From Anaeramoeba ignava (taxonomy: Eukaryota; Metamonada; Anaeramoebidae), in NCBI GenBank assembly GCA_028826165.1, contig JAPDFW010000084.1, forward strand, positions 276,001-340,000: a DNA stretch of 64,000 bases, written 5' to 3'. The notes under the pieces were generated by a model. That model saw nothing but the letters and a program-made list of their open reading frames with translations, made no database searches and was not told the DNA's origin. The position numbers and the translations under genes are program-made. Shown piece by piece: positions 35,701-49,100 of this stretch (its first letter is position 1; every line of letters starts with the position of its first letter).

Positions 35701-36840
35701 TTCAAGATTAGTTGGTTCGCCTGATTGGGACGATTTTATAAGCTTTGAAGAACCAAGAAAAACAAATTGAGCCAAGCAATTGATGGTTTTGAGAAGATAT
35801 TTTTTTCTTTTGGAGAGGTTTTGCAAGTTTCCGATGAACACGATTGATTCAAATAGAGTTTTTAGTCCAAAATTTTGTTCAAATTCGTTGAAGAATATGA
35901 GGGACCATTTGGATTGCTGATGCAAAAGAACAAGAATCAGTTCAAAAATATCAACAACAACACTTAGTTTTGGTTCCGAGTTGAAGTTTTCTTCAACAAT
36001 ATAAAGTAGATGTTCGATAAAGGATATTTTGTAGTGTATTTTTGATTGAGGCACTTGCAAGAGGGTATTTTTGAAAGGGATGAAAAATATTCTGAGAAGA
36101 TATCTGATAATTTGACTTGGAAGATCCAAAAAGATGATATGCAATAACGCAAGAAGATTTCTTGGTTCCATCATTTGGCTCAAGGCCTTTGGATTTTGAA
36201 GTAAGTTGTTTAATATTTCTATGATGAAGATGATTGAGTTTTGTGTTTTGAATTTATTTTGATTTGAATTTTTCTTGAAACTTGTTTTCGAATCATCAAC
36301 AGCCTTTCTTTTTTGCTTGTTTCGGAATGATTTAGCAAGAGATTCGAATTCAACAAACGGAGGGAAAGGCTTATTCACAAGAGATTTGAATTTTGGGAAA
36401 TGATATCCTTTTACAAAAATATTTTTTTGATGCTTTAAATTGGTGAATATTTGAGATTTAGAAGATGATAATAGTAAATTAATAAAGGCAGTTGGATATG
36501 ATTCTAGACATGGATTCTCTTGAGTTATTGGTAGAATTGATAATGTTTTCAAAAGCAAGTGAATTAAATTTTTTGAGAGAAATTTATCATAAAGAATTTC
36601 AGTTTTGATATTTTTTCTTGATGATAAAAATAAGTTTAGTTTTGAATAGAAAATTTTAAAAATTAAATTATAAAGAGTTGAAGTTTCTCCAAATTGGAGT
36701 TCAATTAATTGTTTGTTTTGGTTTTCAAATTTAAGAATGAATTGTTGAAGAAAATTTTTAAGATGATTTTTTTGTGTTTGAGGATTTTGAGATTTTAGGA
36801 AATTATTCCATAAAGAATGTAATTGAAAAATTTCCATCAA
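26793..36840 (-). CDS. Giant BEACH-WD40 protein, LvsA/WDFY3/neurobeachin class (one-base frame interruption)
   Basis: About 3,348 residues in one 10-kb exon. Two frames overlap by 68 bases (36840-33547 and 33614-26793); the sequence between has no GT-AG pair, so one gene broken by one base is likelier than two genes. One surplus C in a four-base run (33632-33635 as G on the plus strand) would explain it. The first 1,095 residues are helical armadillo-like. A ConA-like lectin fold (SFYFWF start) opens the second part. A PH-like domain is followed by a BEACH domain (FEYLMHLNTLAGRSANDLAQ, then PFHYGTHYSNIGSVLGFL, DVKELIPEFFYLP-type IKELIPEFFYLP and FGFKQRG), then C-terminal WD40 repeats. No FYVE domain is present. 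Such proteins scaffold lysosome, contractile vacuole or autophagy traffic. N/E/K-rich inserts lie near 31,750 and 30,600. Confidence 0.9.
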
Positions 36841-37183
36841 AAATGAATTAAATAAAAAAATAAAATTAAAAAAAAAGAAAAATAAATGAAAAAAAAAATG
36901 AAAAATTAAAATTCAAAAAAAAATTAAAAAAAAAAAAATTTTTTTCTGTTTAATTTTGTTAAAAGGAAAACCAAATCAAAAGAAAAAAAGCAAAAAGAAA
37001 AAAAGAGAAAAAGAAAAAAAAAAGAGAAAAAGAAAATTTGTTGAAATTTCTGTTTTTGGAATTTCATTCTTTTTGATTTGATTTGATTTGATTTAAAATT
37101 GTTCTGAAAAGATTAAAGATTTCTTTTTTAAAAAATGTTTTAAAAAATGTTTTAAAAAATGTTTAAAAAATTGTTTTAATTTC
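36841..37183. other. Gene-free spacer, BEACH promoter side and hydrogenase 3' end
   Basis: The left part carries GAAAAATAAATGAAAAAA-type sequence, the complement of the TTTTTTCA leader tract, as expected before the BEACH start. The middle is purine-rich (AAAAAGAGAAAAAG). A TTTGA pentamer block and three AAAAAATGTTTT units sit next to the hydrogenase stop. No gene is seen. Confidence 0.6.
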
Positions 37184-39569
37184 TTAATTATCTGAACGAT
37201 CTTTGTAATGAGTATGTAAAAGATGGTGTGATTTGTGGGATAAAGGATGCTCCAAGAAAGTCTCGTAAAGTTTATTAATGGAAGAGTTTAAGTGGGACTT
37301 TCTCAACTCTTTGAAATCATCAATTTTATAAAGACCAGCCATTCTCTTTTGGAGATAATCATCAGCCAAAGATTTTGGCTCACCACCGCCACCGATGCAA
37401 CCACCTTTGCAAACCATGAACTCAACAAAATGGTGTTTTGCAAGACCTTCTTTGATCATTTTTAAGTATTTATGGATATTGACAGCACCGTGAACAACAG
37501 CCACTTTGAAGGGCATTCCGTTGAAATCGATCTCGGCCTCTTTGATCGTTTCAAAACCTCTCACTGGATTGAAATGGAGAGTAGGAAGAGGCTTGCCAGT
37601 GCCGAGTTCATAAGCAGTACGAAGAGCGGCCTCCATAACGCCGCCAGTATTACCGAAGATATCTGCTGCGCCTGAGGATTCACCGAGGGGATTGTCATGG
37701 GGATCTCAGGAAGGGAAGGAAATGAAATGTCGTTGAGCTTAATCAATTTGCCGAGTTCTCGTGTAGTAAGTACATAATCCGTCTCAGCAAGTCCAGAGTC
37801 TGTAAAGAGTTGTTTGCGTTTTGCTTCGTCTTTTTTCGCGGTGCAAGGCATAACGGAAACTGTGACAACATCTTCTGCCCGAATGCCTTTCATCTGTGCC
37901 CAGTAGTTTTTGACCAATGATGACAGCATCCCTTGCGGTGATCGTGCGCTTGAAATATTGGGGATGAATTCGGGATACGACTTCTCAACCATATTGATCC
38001 ATGCTGGGCAACAGGAGGTGAACATTGGAAGAACGCCGCCGTTTTTGACACGATCCAAAAGTTCCGAGCCTTCTTCCATGATTGTCAGATCCGCTGTGAA
38101 ATTGGTGTCGAAAACGGCATCTGCTCCTAAGCTCTTGATTGCAGAAACTAGCTTGCCTGTTGAGATTGTTCCTGGTTCCAATCCGAATTCTTCGCTGATC
38201 GCAACTCGTGTTGCTGGTGCTGTTTGAAAAACTACAATTTTTCCCTTCTTGTTGTGAAGAAGATCATTCACTTCCCGAACGCTAGAGTTCTCGGCTATTG
38301 CTCCAACTGGGCAATAATATGAGCACTGTCCGCAGTTTATGCATTTTGTTTCGTAGATAGGTAAGTTGTTCGGTGTTTCTGGTGGTAGATCCGCTCCATT
38401 TGCTGGAATGCTTAATATTTTCATCCCTTGAAGTTCGTCACATGCTTTCACACATCGATAACAACGTATGCATTTTTCCATGTCACGAATGATTGATGGT
38501 GAACTGCGATCAATTTCGTATTTTTGTTTTGATTTTGGTGGGAATTTATTTGGGACATCGTAGATGTAAATTAATTTTTGGAATTCGCATCTTCCGTTAG
38601 CCTTTTATAAATATATATTTAAAATATTTATTTATATTTATTTATTTATTTATATTTATTTATTTGAATTTATTTATTTAAATTTATTTATTTATTTAAA
38701 AATATTTATTTAAATTTATTTATTTAAATTTATTTATTTAAAAATATTTATTTGAATTTATTTATTTAAATTTATTTATTTAAATATATTTATTTAAATT
38801 TATTTATTTAAATTTATTTATTTAAATTTATTTATTTAAATTTATTTATTTAAATTTATTTATTTAAATTTATTTATTTAAATTTATATATTTAAATTTA
38901 TTTATTTAAATTTATTTATTTAAATTTATTTAAATTTATTTATTTAAATTTATTTATTTAAATTTATTTATTTAAATTTATTTATTTAAATTTATATTTG
39001 AATTTATTTATTTAAATTTATTTATTTAAATTTATTTATTTAAATTTATTTATTTAAATTTATTTATTTAAATTTATTTATTTAAATTTATATTTGAATT
39101 TATTTATTTAAATTTATATATTTAAATTTAAATTTATTTATTTAAATTTATTTGAATTTACCTCACAATTCATGCATTCTTGTGTATGATCAGCTAAAAG
39201 TAAAGCGAGATTATGTTTAACAGCTTGTAATACATTATCTGAATTTGTGATAACATTCATTCCTTCTTTGACTTCAGTTGTGCAAGCTGTATATAATTTT
39301 CCAGTTTGATCAGTTTCAACTAAACAAAGTCTACATTGTGCTTGATTTGAAAGAAGAGGATGATGACAAAGTGTTGGAATAGGTACTGAATGTGTTTTGC
39401 AAGCTTCAAGAATTGTTGTTCCTTTTTCTACTTCGCAAATTTTGTTGTTTAAGAAAAACATCACTTTGTTTTTACGATAATTTGGTATTGTTGTTGATAA
39501 TTGTTTAGCAAGAACTGATTTTGCTAAATTACTAAATGTTTGTCCTTTATTGAATGTTGTTCGTAACAT
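37184..39569 (-). CDS. hydA: [FeFe]-hydrogenase with NuoG-like N-terminus, organelle-targeted (one-base frame interruption)
   Basis: Two exons, 39569-39162 and 38601-37184, about 608 residues. A presequence rich in R, K, S, T without acids ends near residue 30. A plant-type [2Fe-2S] domain follows (CHHPLLSNQAQCRLCLVE), then the His-Cys cluster HTQECMNCEANGRC, and two [4Fe-4S] clusters (CIRCYRCVKAC and CINCGQCSYYCPVGA). The H-cluster motifs are all present: TSCCPAW, MPCTAKKDE and FMVCKGGCIGGGGEP. This is the M3 domain plan of hydrogenosomal enzymes, which take electrons from ferredoxin to make H2. Between motifs 2 and 3, near 37706, one base is missing (CCTGAGATCC where CCTGAGGATCC would keep frame), so motif 3 lies in the next frame. 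GC content is higher than in neighbouring genes, which may reflect strong codon selection or transfer. The intron is typical of this genome, so it is not a contaminant. Confidence 0.93.
38602..39161 (-). repeat. TTTATTTATTTAAA array, hydrogenase intron
   Basis: About 560 bases of a 15-base unit TTTATTTATTTAAAT, nearly perfect in the middle. Donor GTAAAT after the codon for the cluster-binding segment CMNCE, acceptor ATAAAAG, phase 0. Confidence 0.85.
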
Positions 39570-41032
39570 TTTGTTTTCTAATTTTTATTTTTTAATTTAT
39601 ATTTTAATTTATATTTTAATTTGTATTTTAATTTATATTTTAATTTATATTTTAATTTATATTTTAATTTATATTTTAATTTATATTTTAATTTATATTT
39701 TAATTTATATTTTAATTTATATTTTAATTTATATTTTAATTTATATTTTAATTTTTGTTTCAATTTTTGTTTTAATTTATATTTTAATTTTTATTTTAAT
39801 TTATATTTTAATTTATATTTTAATTTATATTTTAATTTTTGTTTTAATTTATATTTTAATTTATATTTTAATTTATATTTTAATTTATGTTTTAATTTAT
39901 ATTTTAATTTATATTTTAATTTATGTTTTAATTTATATTTTAATTTATATTTTAATTTATATTTTTAATTTATATTTCAATTTATATTTTAATTTATATT
40001 TTAATTTATATTTTAAATTATATTTTAATTTATATTTTAAATTTTTGTTTTAATTTATATTTTAATTTTTGTTTCAATTTATATTTCAATTTTTATTTTT
40101 AATTTATATTTTTAATTTATATTTTAATTTATATTTTAATTTTTGTTTTAATTTATATTTTAATTTATATTTTAATTTATATTTTAATTTATATTTTTAA
40201 TTTATATTTCAATTTATATTTTAATTTATATTTTAATTTATATTTTAATTTATATTTTAATTTATATTTTAATTTATGTTTTAATTTATATTTTTAATTT
40301 ATATTTTAATTTATATTTTTAATTTATATTTTAATTTTTGTTTTAATTTATATTTCAATTTATATTTTAATTTATATTTTAATTTATATTTTAATTTATG
40401 TTTTGATTTTTGTTTCCAATTTTTGTTTTGATTTTTGTTTTAATTTTTGTTTTTAATTTATATTTTAATTTTTGTTTTAATTTATATTTTAATTTATATT
40501 TCAATTTATATTTTAATTTATATTTTAATTTTTGTTTTAATTTTTGTTTTAATTTATATTTTAATTTATATTTTAATTTATATTTTAATTTATATTTCAA
40601 TTTATATTTTAATTTATATTTTAATTTATATTTTAATTTATATTTTAATTTATATTTTAATTTTTGTTTCAATTTATATTTCAATTTATATTTTAATTTA
40701 TATTTTAATTTATGTTTCAATTTTTGTTTCAATTTTTGTTTCAATTTTTGTTTTAATTTTTGTTTTAATTTTTGTAATTAAATTTAAATTGGTTTTTTAA
40801 TTTTTATTTACATTTTAATAGGGATTATTTTTTTAGTAAAGAATTTTCTTTGATTTATAAAGAGAAGAAACGGAAAGAAATCAAAAAAAAATGAAAGAAA
40901 GAAAAAGAAAAAAAAATTTTTTTTAATTATTTTTTAATTCATAATTTTGACTCATCATTTTGACTCATCATTTGATCAATAATTATTAATTAAAGAAAAA
41001 ATAAGAAGAATAAGAAATATTTTTTCTTCTTT
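39570..41032. repeat. ATTTTAATTTAT 12-mer array, intergenic
   Basis: From about 39585 to 40785 a 12-base unit TTTATATTTTAA is repeated about 100 times, with TTTTTGTTTTAA and TTTATATTTCAA variants. Stop-free LIYILIYI, NLYFNLYF and KLKYKLKY runs on both strands are artefacts of the unit. The remainder to 41032 is A/T-rich sequence that includes the 3' end of the Vps34 gene. No gene is seen. It also serves as the upstream region of the hydrogenase. Confidence 0.85.
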
Positions 41033-44000
41033 TTATCCTTTAAAAGCTTGTGCAATTTTATGAAATTGTTCAACAATAACAGGAAATAAAGAAGTATAAG
41101 ATTCATGAATTAATTCTTGAAAATATTTAACAGCATCTTCATTTGATAAATCAAGTTGATATTTTTGTTGAATTTTCATTAAACAATTTTCTTTATCTCT
41201 TGAAATATCTGGAATATTTGCATCAAGCATTAAAGAGAAAAGATTAATAATTAAATTTGCTGATTTTCTTAAAATATTAAATGCTTCACAACAATATTTT
41301 TTAAATGATAAAAATTCTTCACTATCTCGATCTCCCATTGCAACTACCATCTCTTTACTTAATTTGAATGGTGGTGGAAATGGTTTTGGATCTCTTCCAA
41401 GAATAAATCCAAAATCAATATGAAATAAATGTCCATCTGGTGTTAATAATATATTATCTATTATTAAAATTATTATTAATATTATTAAAATTATTAATAA
41501 AAATTATTAAAATTATTAATAAAATTATTATTAAAATTATTAATAAAATTATTAAAATTATTAATAAAATTATTATTAAAATTATTAAAATTATTAAAAT
41601 TATTAAATTTATTATTAAATTGATATTTTTTTTTATCTTAATTACCAAGATGCCGATCTCCAATTCCAAGAAGATAAGTAATAACACAATAACCAGCACA
41701 ACTTTTAACATAATTCTGAATAATTTTCTTCTCATCATTTCCATAATCACTATAAACATTTGAATATTTTTTCTTGAAATAATTTCTAATTGTTTTATAT
41801 TTTTTCAAAATTTCAGCAACTGATTTAACATTTGGAACTTTTTCAATAAATCCAAAATTATTTGAAACAGCAAGAACCTTATAAGGAGTAAGTTCCAAAT
41901 CCAAATCCTCTTTTTTAAGTAATTTATCCATTAAATTAATCATTTGGATTATTAATTGATCTTGTCTCATATCATCTCCCAATTTGATTATAGCTCCATA
42001 ATTTTGGATTTCTTCTGTATTATTTAATTTTAAATTAAACGCAATTGGTTGAAGTGCACTTTTAAAAATATGACAAGTTTCTGGTAGAATTCCTGATATT
42101 TTCAAATTTGGATTTAAAGGATCTCGAACTGGATCAAATGTATTTAATTTTAAAAATTGTTGTTGCAATGTTAAAGATTGTTTTAATTTGGTAATTTTCT
42201 TTGTTCTTGAGACTTTTAATCCTTTAATATATTCTTGAAGTTTCATTAAATCATCAACATATTCTTTTTGTCTTTGTAACATTTTCATTCCATCAGGATC
42301 AAGTTTTGCCTAAAATATCGATATTTATTTGATTTCAAAAAAAAATCAATCAATTAAATCAATTAAATAAATAAATCAAATTTTTTTTTTCAATTTTTTT
42401 AAATATTTACGTTTTCTGCTTTAAAACTTGCAAGAACATTTGTAAACATATTACTATATTCTTTATCTTGTGTTTCAACACTTAAATACCAATAGAAATA
42501 ACTTCCAAGAATTGGATTTTTTGTTGCACGTTCAATTAAAAAAGTTGTTAAATCACTTGTTATTGGGTTTTTTTCATATCTTATTGCTTGTACTAATTGT
42601 GGAAGGTATTCAAGCAATTCATCATCTACAGCCTCACGAAGTCTATCAACACCTAATTTTCTAACAACTGGAGATTGAAAAAACGAAGAAAGAAGCTCCA
42701 AAGCATTTGCTATTTTAAAATTATTAATATTAAAATTAAAATTAAAATTAAAATTAAAATTAAAATTAAAATCAAAATTTAAATTAATATTTAAATTAAT
42801 ATTAAAATTAAAATTTAAATTATAATTAAAATTAAAATTAAAATTAAAATAAAAATTAATATTAAAATTAATATTAAAATTTAAATTAATATTAAAATTA
42901 AAATTAAAATCATAATTAAAAATTAAAATTAAAATTAAAATCAAAATTAAAATTAAAATTAAAATTAATATTAAAATTAAAATTAAAATTAAAATTAAAA
43001 TTAAAATTAAAATTAAAATTAAAATTAAAATTAAAATTAATATTAAAATTAATATTTAAATTTAAATTAATATTTAAATATTTACCAGGATCAATTTTTG
43101 CCCATTCAGTAATTAATTCTTGGGCTTGTTTTTCTTCAGATTTATCTGTCCAATCTACACAACGAAGAAATTTAGTAAGAGCTTTTTTATTCTTTGTTAA
43201 AGAATAACGATAAGTCCAAATTAACTCTTTTTCATTATCAGTAAGAATTTTAGTAGGAGGTTGAGAAATAATTGCTTCAATTGTTTTAATTTCTTCAGAA
43301 TTTGGTTTCAAATTTCGATCAATTCCTGTTCTTCTTGATCGAGAAAGTTTTCTGTTTTTCATTTCGACTGGATTATCTTTAAACATTTCAGGATCCCAAA
43401 GACAATCATTCTCAACTCTTGAAGAACCTGATAGTAATGAAAGTGGTGGTAATGGTTCTTTTTGAAATTTTTCTTGAAAAATTACCATTTGTGGATAATA
43501 TTTCATTGTTTCATTAAGAATTATTTTTTTTCTAAATGTTGGAAATTCAACTAAAAGAAATATTCGTTTTTTTTCTTCACTATATTTATCAAATTCTTCA
43601 TCAATTTTTTCCATAATTGATGTGTCAAGCCAATTAACTTCAGGTTTTAATTGGAAAAAGATATCTCTTTTATGTCTTCTTAAAGACTAAATTTAATTTT
43701 TGATTTTGAATTTTAATTTTATAAATGAATTTTAATTTATTTTGATTTTAATTTTGATTTTAATTTTAATTTTATAAATGAATTTTAATTTTAATTTTAA
43801 TTTTAATTTTAATTTTGATTTTAATTTTAATTTTAATTTTAATTTTAATTTTAATTTTAATTTAAATATTAATTTTGATTTTAATTTTGATTTTAATTTT
43901 GATTTTGATTTTGATTTTGATTTTGATTTTAATTTTGATTTAAATTTTGATTTTGATTTTTATATTTTGATTTTGATTTTGATTTTTATATTTTGATTTT

Positions 44001-46017
44001 AATTTTTATATTTTGATTTTGATTTTAATTTTAATTTTGATTTAAATTTTGATTTAAATTTTGATTTTATACTCTTTCTAATCTTCCAATTTGTTCTGTT
44101 TTTGGGATTAATCCTTGAGTTTCAATTTTTGTTGATCCATCACCTTTTTTATTTAAATAAATTAATAAATGATATTCTCCTCTTCTTAATTTCCGACTAA
44201 AATAAAAATAAAAATTAAATTAAAATTTAAATATTAAATATTAATATTAAAATTACCTGTTATCTTTAAATAAAGATATAGACGTGCCTCCAATAATAAA
44301 ATTAGCTCTTGGAGCAAAAAGATCATAAATTGTAAAAACAAGAACAGTATCTAAAGGACAATCACAATATTTCAATGGAAATTCAAGATTTTCATACCAA
44401 GAATAATCATCTATAGGTTTATATCTTGTATGTTGACTAGAACATAAAGGTTTTCCAGCAGAATAAAGTTTAGCTTGAACAAAATAATTTGAAGGTTTAC
44501 TATAAAATAAATTATAAATAAAATTATAAATTAAATTATAAATAAAATTATAAATTAAATTATAAATAAAATTATAAATTAAATTATAAATAAAATTATA
44601 AATAAAATTATAAAATAAATTATAAATTAAATTATAAAATAAATTATAAATTAAATTATAAATAAAATTATAAATTAAATTATAAATTCAATTATAAATA
44701 AAATTATAAATTAAAAATTATAAATTAAATTATAAATAAAATTATAAATTAAATAAAATTATAAATAAAATTATAAATAAAATTATAAATAAAATTATAA
44801 ATAAAATTATAAATAAAATTATAAATAAAATTATAAATAAAATTATAAATAAAATTATAAATAAAATTATAAATAAAATTATAAATAAAATTATAAATAA
44901 AATTATAAATTAAATTATAAATTAAAATTATAAATAAAAATATAAATAAAAATTATAAATTAAATTATAAATAAAATTATAAATTAAATTATAAATAAAA
45001 TTATAAATTAAATTATAAAATAAAATTATAAATAAAATTATAAATAAAATTATAAATAAAATTATAAATAAAATTATAAATTAAAATTATAAATAAAATT
45101 ATAAATAAAAATATAAATAAAATTATAAATTAAATTATAAATTAAATTATAAAATAAATTATAAATAAAATTAAATTATAAATAAAATTATAAATAAAAA
45201 TTATAAATTAAATTATAAATAAAATTATAAAATAAAATTATAAATTAAATTATAAATTAAATTATAAATTATAAATAAAATTATAAATAAAAAATTATAA
45301 AAAATAAAATTAAATTATAAATAAAATATAAATAAAATTATAAATAAAATTATAAATAAAATTATAAATTAAAATTAAATTATAAATTAAATTATAAATA
45401 AAATTATAAATAAAATTATAAATAAAATTATAAAATAAAATATAAAAAAAATAAAATTATAAATTATAAATTAAATTATAAATTAAATTATAAATAAAAT
45501 TATAAATAAAATTATAAATAAAATTATAAATTAAAATTATAAATAAAATTATAAATAAAATTATAAATAAAATTATAAATAAAATTATAAATAAAATTAT
45601 AAATAAAATTATAAATAAAATTATAAATAAAATTATAAATAAAATTATAAATAAATTTATAAATTAAATTATAAATAAAATTATAAATAAAATTATAAAT
45701 AAAATTATAAATAAAATTATAATTGAAAATTGAATTATCAAAAATATTTTTTGTTTATACGTTGAATAAATATTTGAAAAAGGAAGAAATGGATTGCTCT
45801 CTAATTCTGGATAAGTTTTTTTCGGTATTGTTCCTTGAATTTTCTTTCTGTTTTATTATTATTTTTATTTAAAATTTTTTTCGCTTTTTTTTTTAAAATA
45901 AAAAAACAAAGTTTATTTTTACATTTTAATTGAAACACTTTGAGTAACATCTGAACTTGAAATAAAAGAGCATTGAAATTGTTGTTCATATAAATGAGCA
46001 GATCTTGTTTGAGACAT
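41033..46017 (-). CDS. VPS34: Class III phosphatidylinositol 3-kinase Vps34
   Basis: Eight exons in transcript order: 46017-45923, 45847-45761, 44499-44257, 44196-44073, 43686-43086, 42709-42411, 42309-41646 and 41457-41033, all phases consistent, about 845 residues. The N-terminal C2 domain shows NYFVQAKLYSAGKPL and IIGGTSISLF. The PIK helical domain has LIWTYRYSLTKNKKALTKFL and NALELLSSFFQSPVVRKLGV. In the kinase domain IKLGDDMRQDQLIIQ, the catalytic loop GDRHLDN (built across an exon join) and the metal loop HIDFGFILGRDPKP are intact. LMLDANIPDIS and the closing QFHKIAQ helix are class III marks. The enzyme makes PI3P on endosomes and autophagosomes with Vps15 and Beclin, and is a likely upstream supplier of ligand for the PX protein at 9620. 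Confidence 0.95.
42710..43085 (-). repeat. AAAATT / AATATT array, Vps34 intron 5
   Basis: Hexamer array with regular AATATTAAAATT variants, GT donor and AAAATAG acceptor on the minus strand. Confidence 0.8.
43687..44072 (-). repeat. TTTTAA / TTTTGA array, Vps34 intron 4
   Basis: Plus-strand TTTTAA and TTTTGA hexamers with ATTTATAAATG inserts near 43,720-43,780. Here the strand orientation of the hexamer is opposite to that of the next intron of the same gene. Confidence 0.8.
44500..45760 (-). repeat. AAATTATAAATA 11-mer array, Vps34 intron 2
   Basis: About 1.2 kb of AAATTATAAAT units (11 bases, a strikingly regular register) with a few AAATATAAATA variants. It contains no AG on the coding strand before the acceptor, so the splice site is unambiguous. 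Confidence 0.85.
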
Positions 46018-46165
46018 AAAAAGAAAAAATGAAAAAAAAATGAAAAAATGAAAAATGAAAAAATGAAAAAATAAAATTTTTTTTTCATTTTTTTCTTTTC
46101 TTTTAAAAAAATTCTCATTTGTTATTTTTCCTTTCCTTTTCTTTTTTTTTTGATCATAAATTTCC
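46018..46165. promoter_or_regulatory. Divergent promoter, Vps34 and F-BAR protein
   Basis: 148 bases between two starts. The left half carries GAAAAAATGAAAAA units, which read TTTTTTCATTTTTC toward Vps34. The right half carries TTTTTTTTCATTTTTTTCTTTTC toward the F-BAR gene. The tract therefore appears in mirrored orientation for both genes. Confidence 0.5.
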
Positions 46166-49100
46166 ATGTCAAATGAAACAAACACAACAGATCCATTAGG
46201 CAAACCAATTAAAAATCTTTTAGCTAGTTCTGTAATGAACAAAACTGTTTTACAATTTGTTACAGAAAGAACAAAAATTGAAAATTCACACGCAGCAAAG
46301 TATAAGAAAGTACCTACAAGTGGGAATTCTGAAAAAGCAAAATTAACAAAGTTTGTTTTTTTATTATTATTTTTTTTTTAATTTTTTTTTAATTAAAAAA
46401 GCAAAAAAAAATTTTTTTTATTCCGTTTTTCTTTTTTAAAAGACAAATTCAAAATGTTTTAGATACATTTTTAAATCAAGAAGATGTTGCTGCTGGTCAT
46501 ATTGCAAATTTTGCTGCAATTTTAGATGAACAAACTAAAGAGACATCAAAATTTTCTAAAGATTTTGAACAACAAATTGGAAAGGTTTATATTTTTTGAA
46601 TTAAAATTAAAATTAAAATTAAAATTCAAAATTAAAATTAAAATTAAAATTAAAATTAAAATTAAAATTAAAATTAAAATTAAAATCAAAATTCAAAATT
46701 AAAATTAAAATTAAAATTAAAATTAAAATTAAAATTAAAATTAAAATTAAAATTAAAATTAAAATTAAAATTAAAATTAAAATTAAAATTAAAATTAAAA
46801 TTAAAATTAAAATTAAATAAAATTAAAAATCAAAATTAAAATCAAAATTAAAATCAAAATTAAAATTAAAATTATAATTAAAATTAATTTAGATAATTAT
46901 GAGATATAATAAGATAAAATCTGAATTAGAAAAACAACAAGCAGATCTAACAAAAGCATGTGATAAATATCTACAAAAATCTGAAGAAGCAGAAAAAATT
47001 CAATATGATTTAGAACAAAAAACAGCAGGAAAAGGAACTAAAAAAGAGATTAACAAAGTAAGAACAATTAAATTATAAATTATAAATTATAAAATTATAA
47101 ATTATAAAATTAAAAATTATAAATTATAAATTATAAAATTATAAAATTATAAATTATAAATTATAAATTATAAAATTATAAAATTATAAATTAAAAATTA
47201 TAAATAATAAAATAAATTATAAAATTATAAAATTATAAAATTAAAATTATAAATTATAAAAAAAGCTTCAAAACAAACATAGAGGATTACAAAGTCAAGT
47301 AAATTCAGCAGACAAAGATTATCAAGTAATTTTTGAAAATTTTTCAGTAACTCAAAAATCATTTAAAGAACATGTTGATAAATTAAGCGACCAAATAACA
47401 AAACTTATGAGAGAAAGAATTTCACGTTTTCAAGAAACAATTAATAAAATTTGTGATTTAAGAGATGAATATTGTACATTAATTACTAAAAAAACTATTA
47501 TTATCAATGAAACAATCAATGCAATTAATCATGAAGAGGAAATTAAAAGTGTTATTCTAGAAAAGGGTGAACAAAAGAATTATCCAACATGTCCAGAGTT
47601 AGAATTATATGATTTTAAAAAATTAAACGAAGAAAAAGAAAGGGTTTGTTTTATTTTTTAAAATTTTAATTTTGATATTAATTTTAATTTTAATTTTAAT
47701 TTTAATTTTAATTTTTAATTTAAATTTTAATTTTAATTTTAATTTTGATTTTAATTTTAATTTTAATTTTAATTTTAATTTTAATTTTAATTTTAATTTT
47801 AATTTTAATTTTTAATTTTAATTTTAATTTTAATTTTAATTTTAATTTTAATTTTAATTTTAATTTTAATTTTAATTTTAATTTTAATTTTTAATTTTTA
47901 ATTTTAATTTTAATTTTAAATTTTAATTTTAATTTTAATTTTTTTTTAATTTTATTTTAATTTTAATTTTAATTTTAATTTTAATTTTAATTTTAATTTT
48001 AATTTTAATTTTAATTTTAATTTTAATTTTAATTTTAATTTTATTAATTTTAATTTTAATTTTAATTTTAATTTTAATTTTAATTTTAATTTTAATTTTA
48101 ATTTTAATTTTAATTTTAATTTTAATATTAATTTTAATTTTAATTTTAATTTTAATTTTGATTTTAATTTAAATATTAATTTTAATTTTGTAGTTCGAAA
48201 AACAAGTAGAGAAAGTTGTAGATGTTAAAGAAGAAAAATCTCCACAAATCGAGAAAGTCATTCAAGAAAAGAAAGAAGAAAAAATTGAACCACAACAAAT
48301 AACTCAACCACAACAAACACAACAAATAACTCAACCAAAACAAGTAGAACAAGAAACACAACAAAATTACCAACAGCAACAAGCAAATACAGTTATGGCA
48401 AGAGCATTATATGATTTTCATGATACTGATCCAAATTGTTTAGCTTTCTATGCTGGAGAAGAAATTGAAATTTTAGATCAAAGTGATCCTGGATGGTTTG
48501 TTTTTTTGATAATAGATTGAAACAAAAATATTTTAAATTCAAAAATATTTAATTCAAAAATATTCAATTCCAAAAATATTTAATTTAAAAAATATTTAAT
48601 TTAATTTCAAAAATATTTAATCCAAAAATATTTAATTTAATTTCAAAAATATTTAATTTAATTCCAAAAATATTTAATTCAAAAATATTTAATCCAAAAA
48701 TATTTAATTTCAAAAATATTTAATTTCAAAAATATTTAATTTCAAAAATATTTAATTTAAAAATATTTAATTTAAAAAATATTTTAATTCCAAAAATATT
48801 TAATTCCAAAAATATTTAATTCAAAAAATATTTAATTCCAAAAATATTTAAATTAATTTAAAAAATATTTTAATTTAATTTTAAAAATAATTAAATTTAA
48901 TTCCAAAAATATTCAATTTCAAAAATAATTTAATTTCAAAAATATTTAATTTAATTCCAAAAATATTTAATTCAAAAATATTTAAATTCAAAAATATTTA
49001 ATTTCGAAAATAATTAATTTAAAAATATTTAATTTAAAAATATTTAATTTCCAAAAATATTTAATTTAAAAATAATTTAATCCAAAAATATTTTAATTCA

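Noticed and set aside
37184-39569. Hydrogenase as bacterial contamination
   Set aside because: It has a typical AT-repeat intron in phase 0, an organelle presequence and flanking host DNA.
39550-40800. Frames coding NLYFNLYF, LIYILIYI and KLKYKLKY
   Set aside because: Translation of a 12-base repeat in all phases; no non-repeat sequence, no homology.
44500-45760. The regular 11-mer array as a centromere or replication origin
   Set aside because: It is an intron of Vps34 with normal splice sites; nothing distinguishes it from other arrays.
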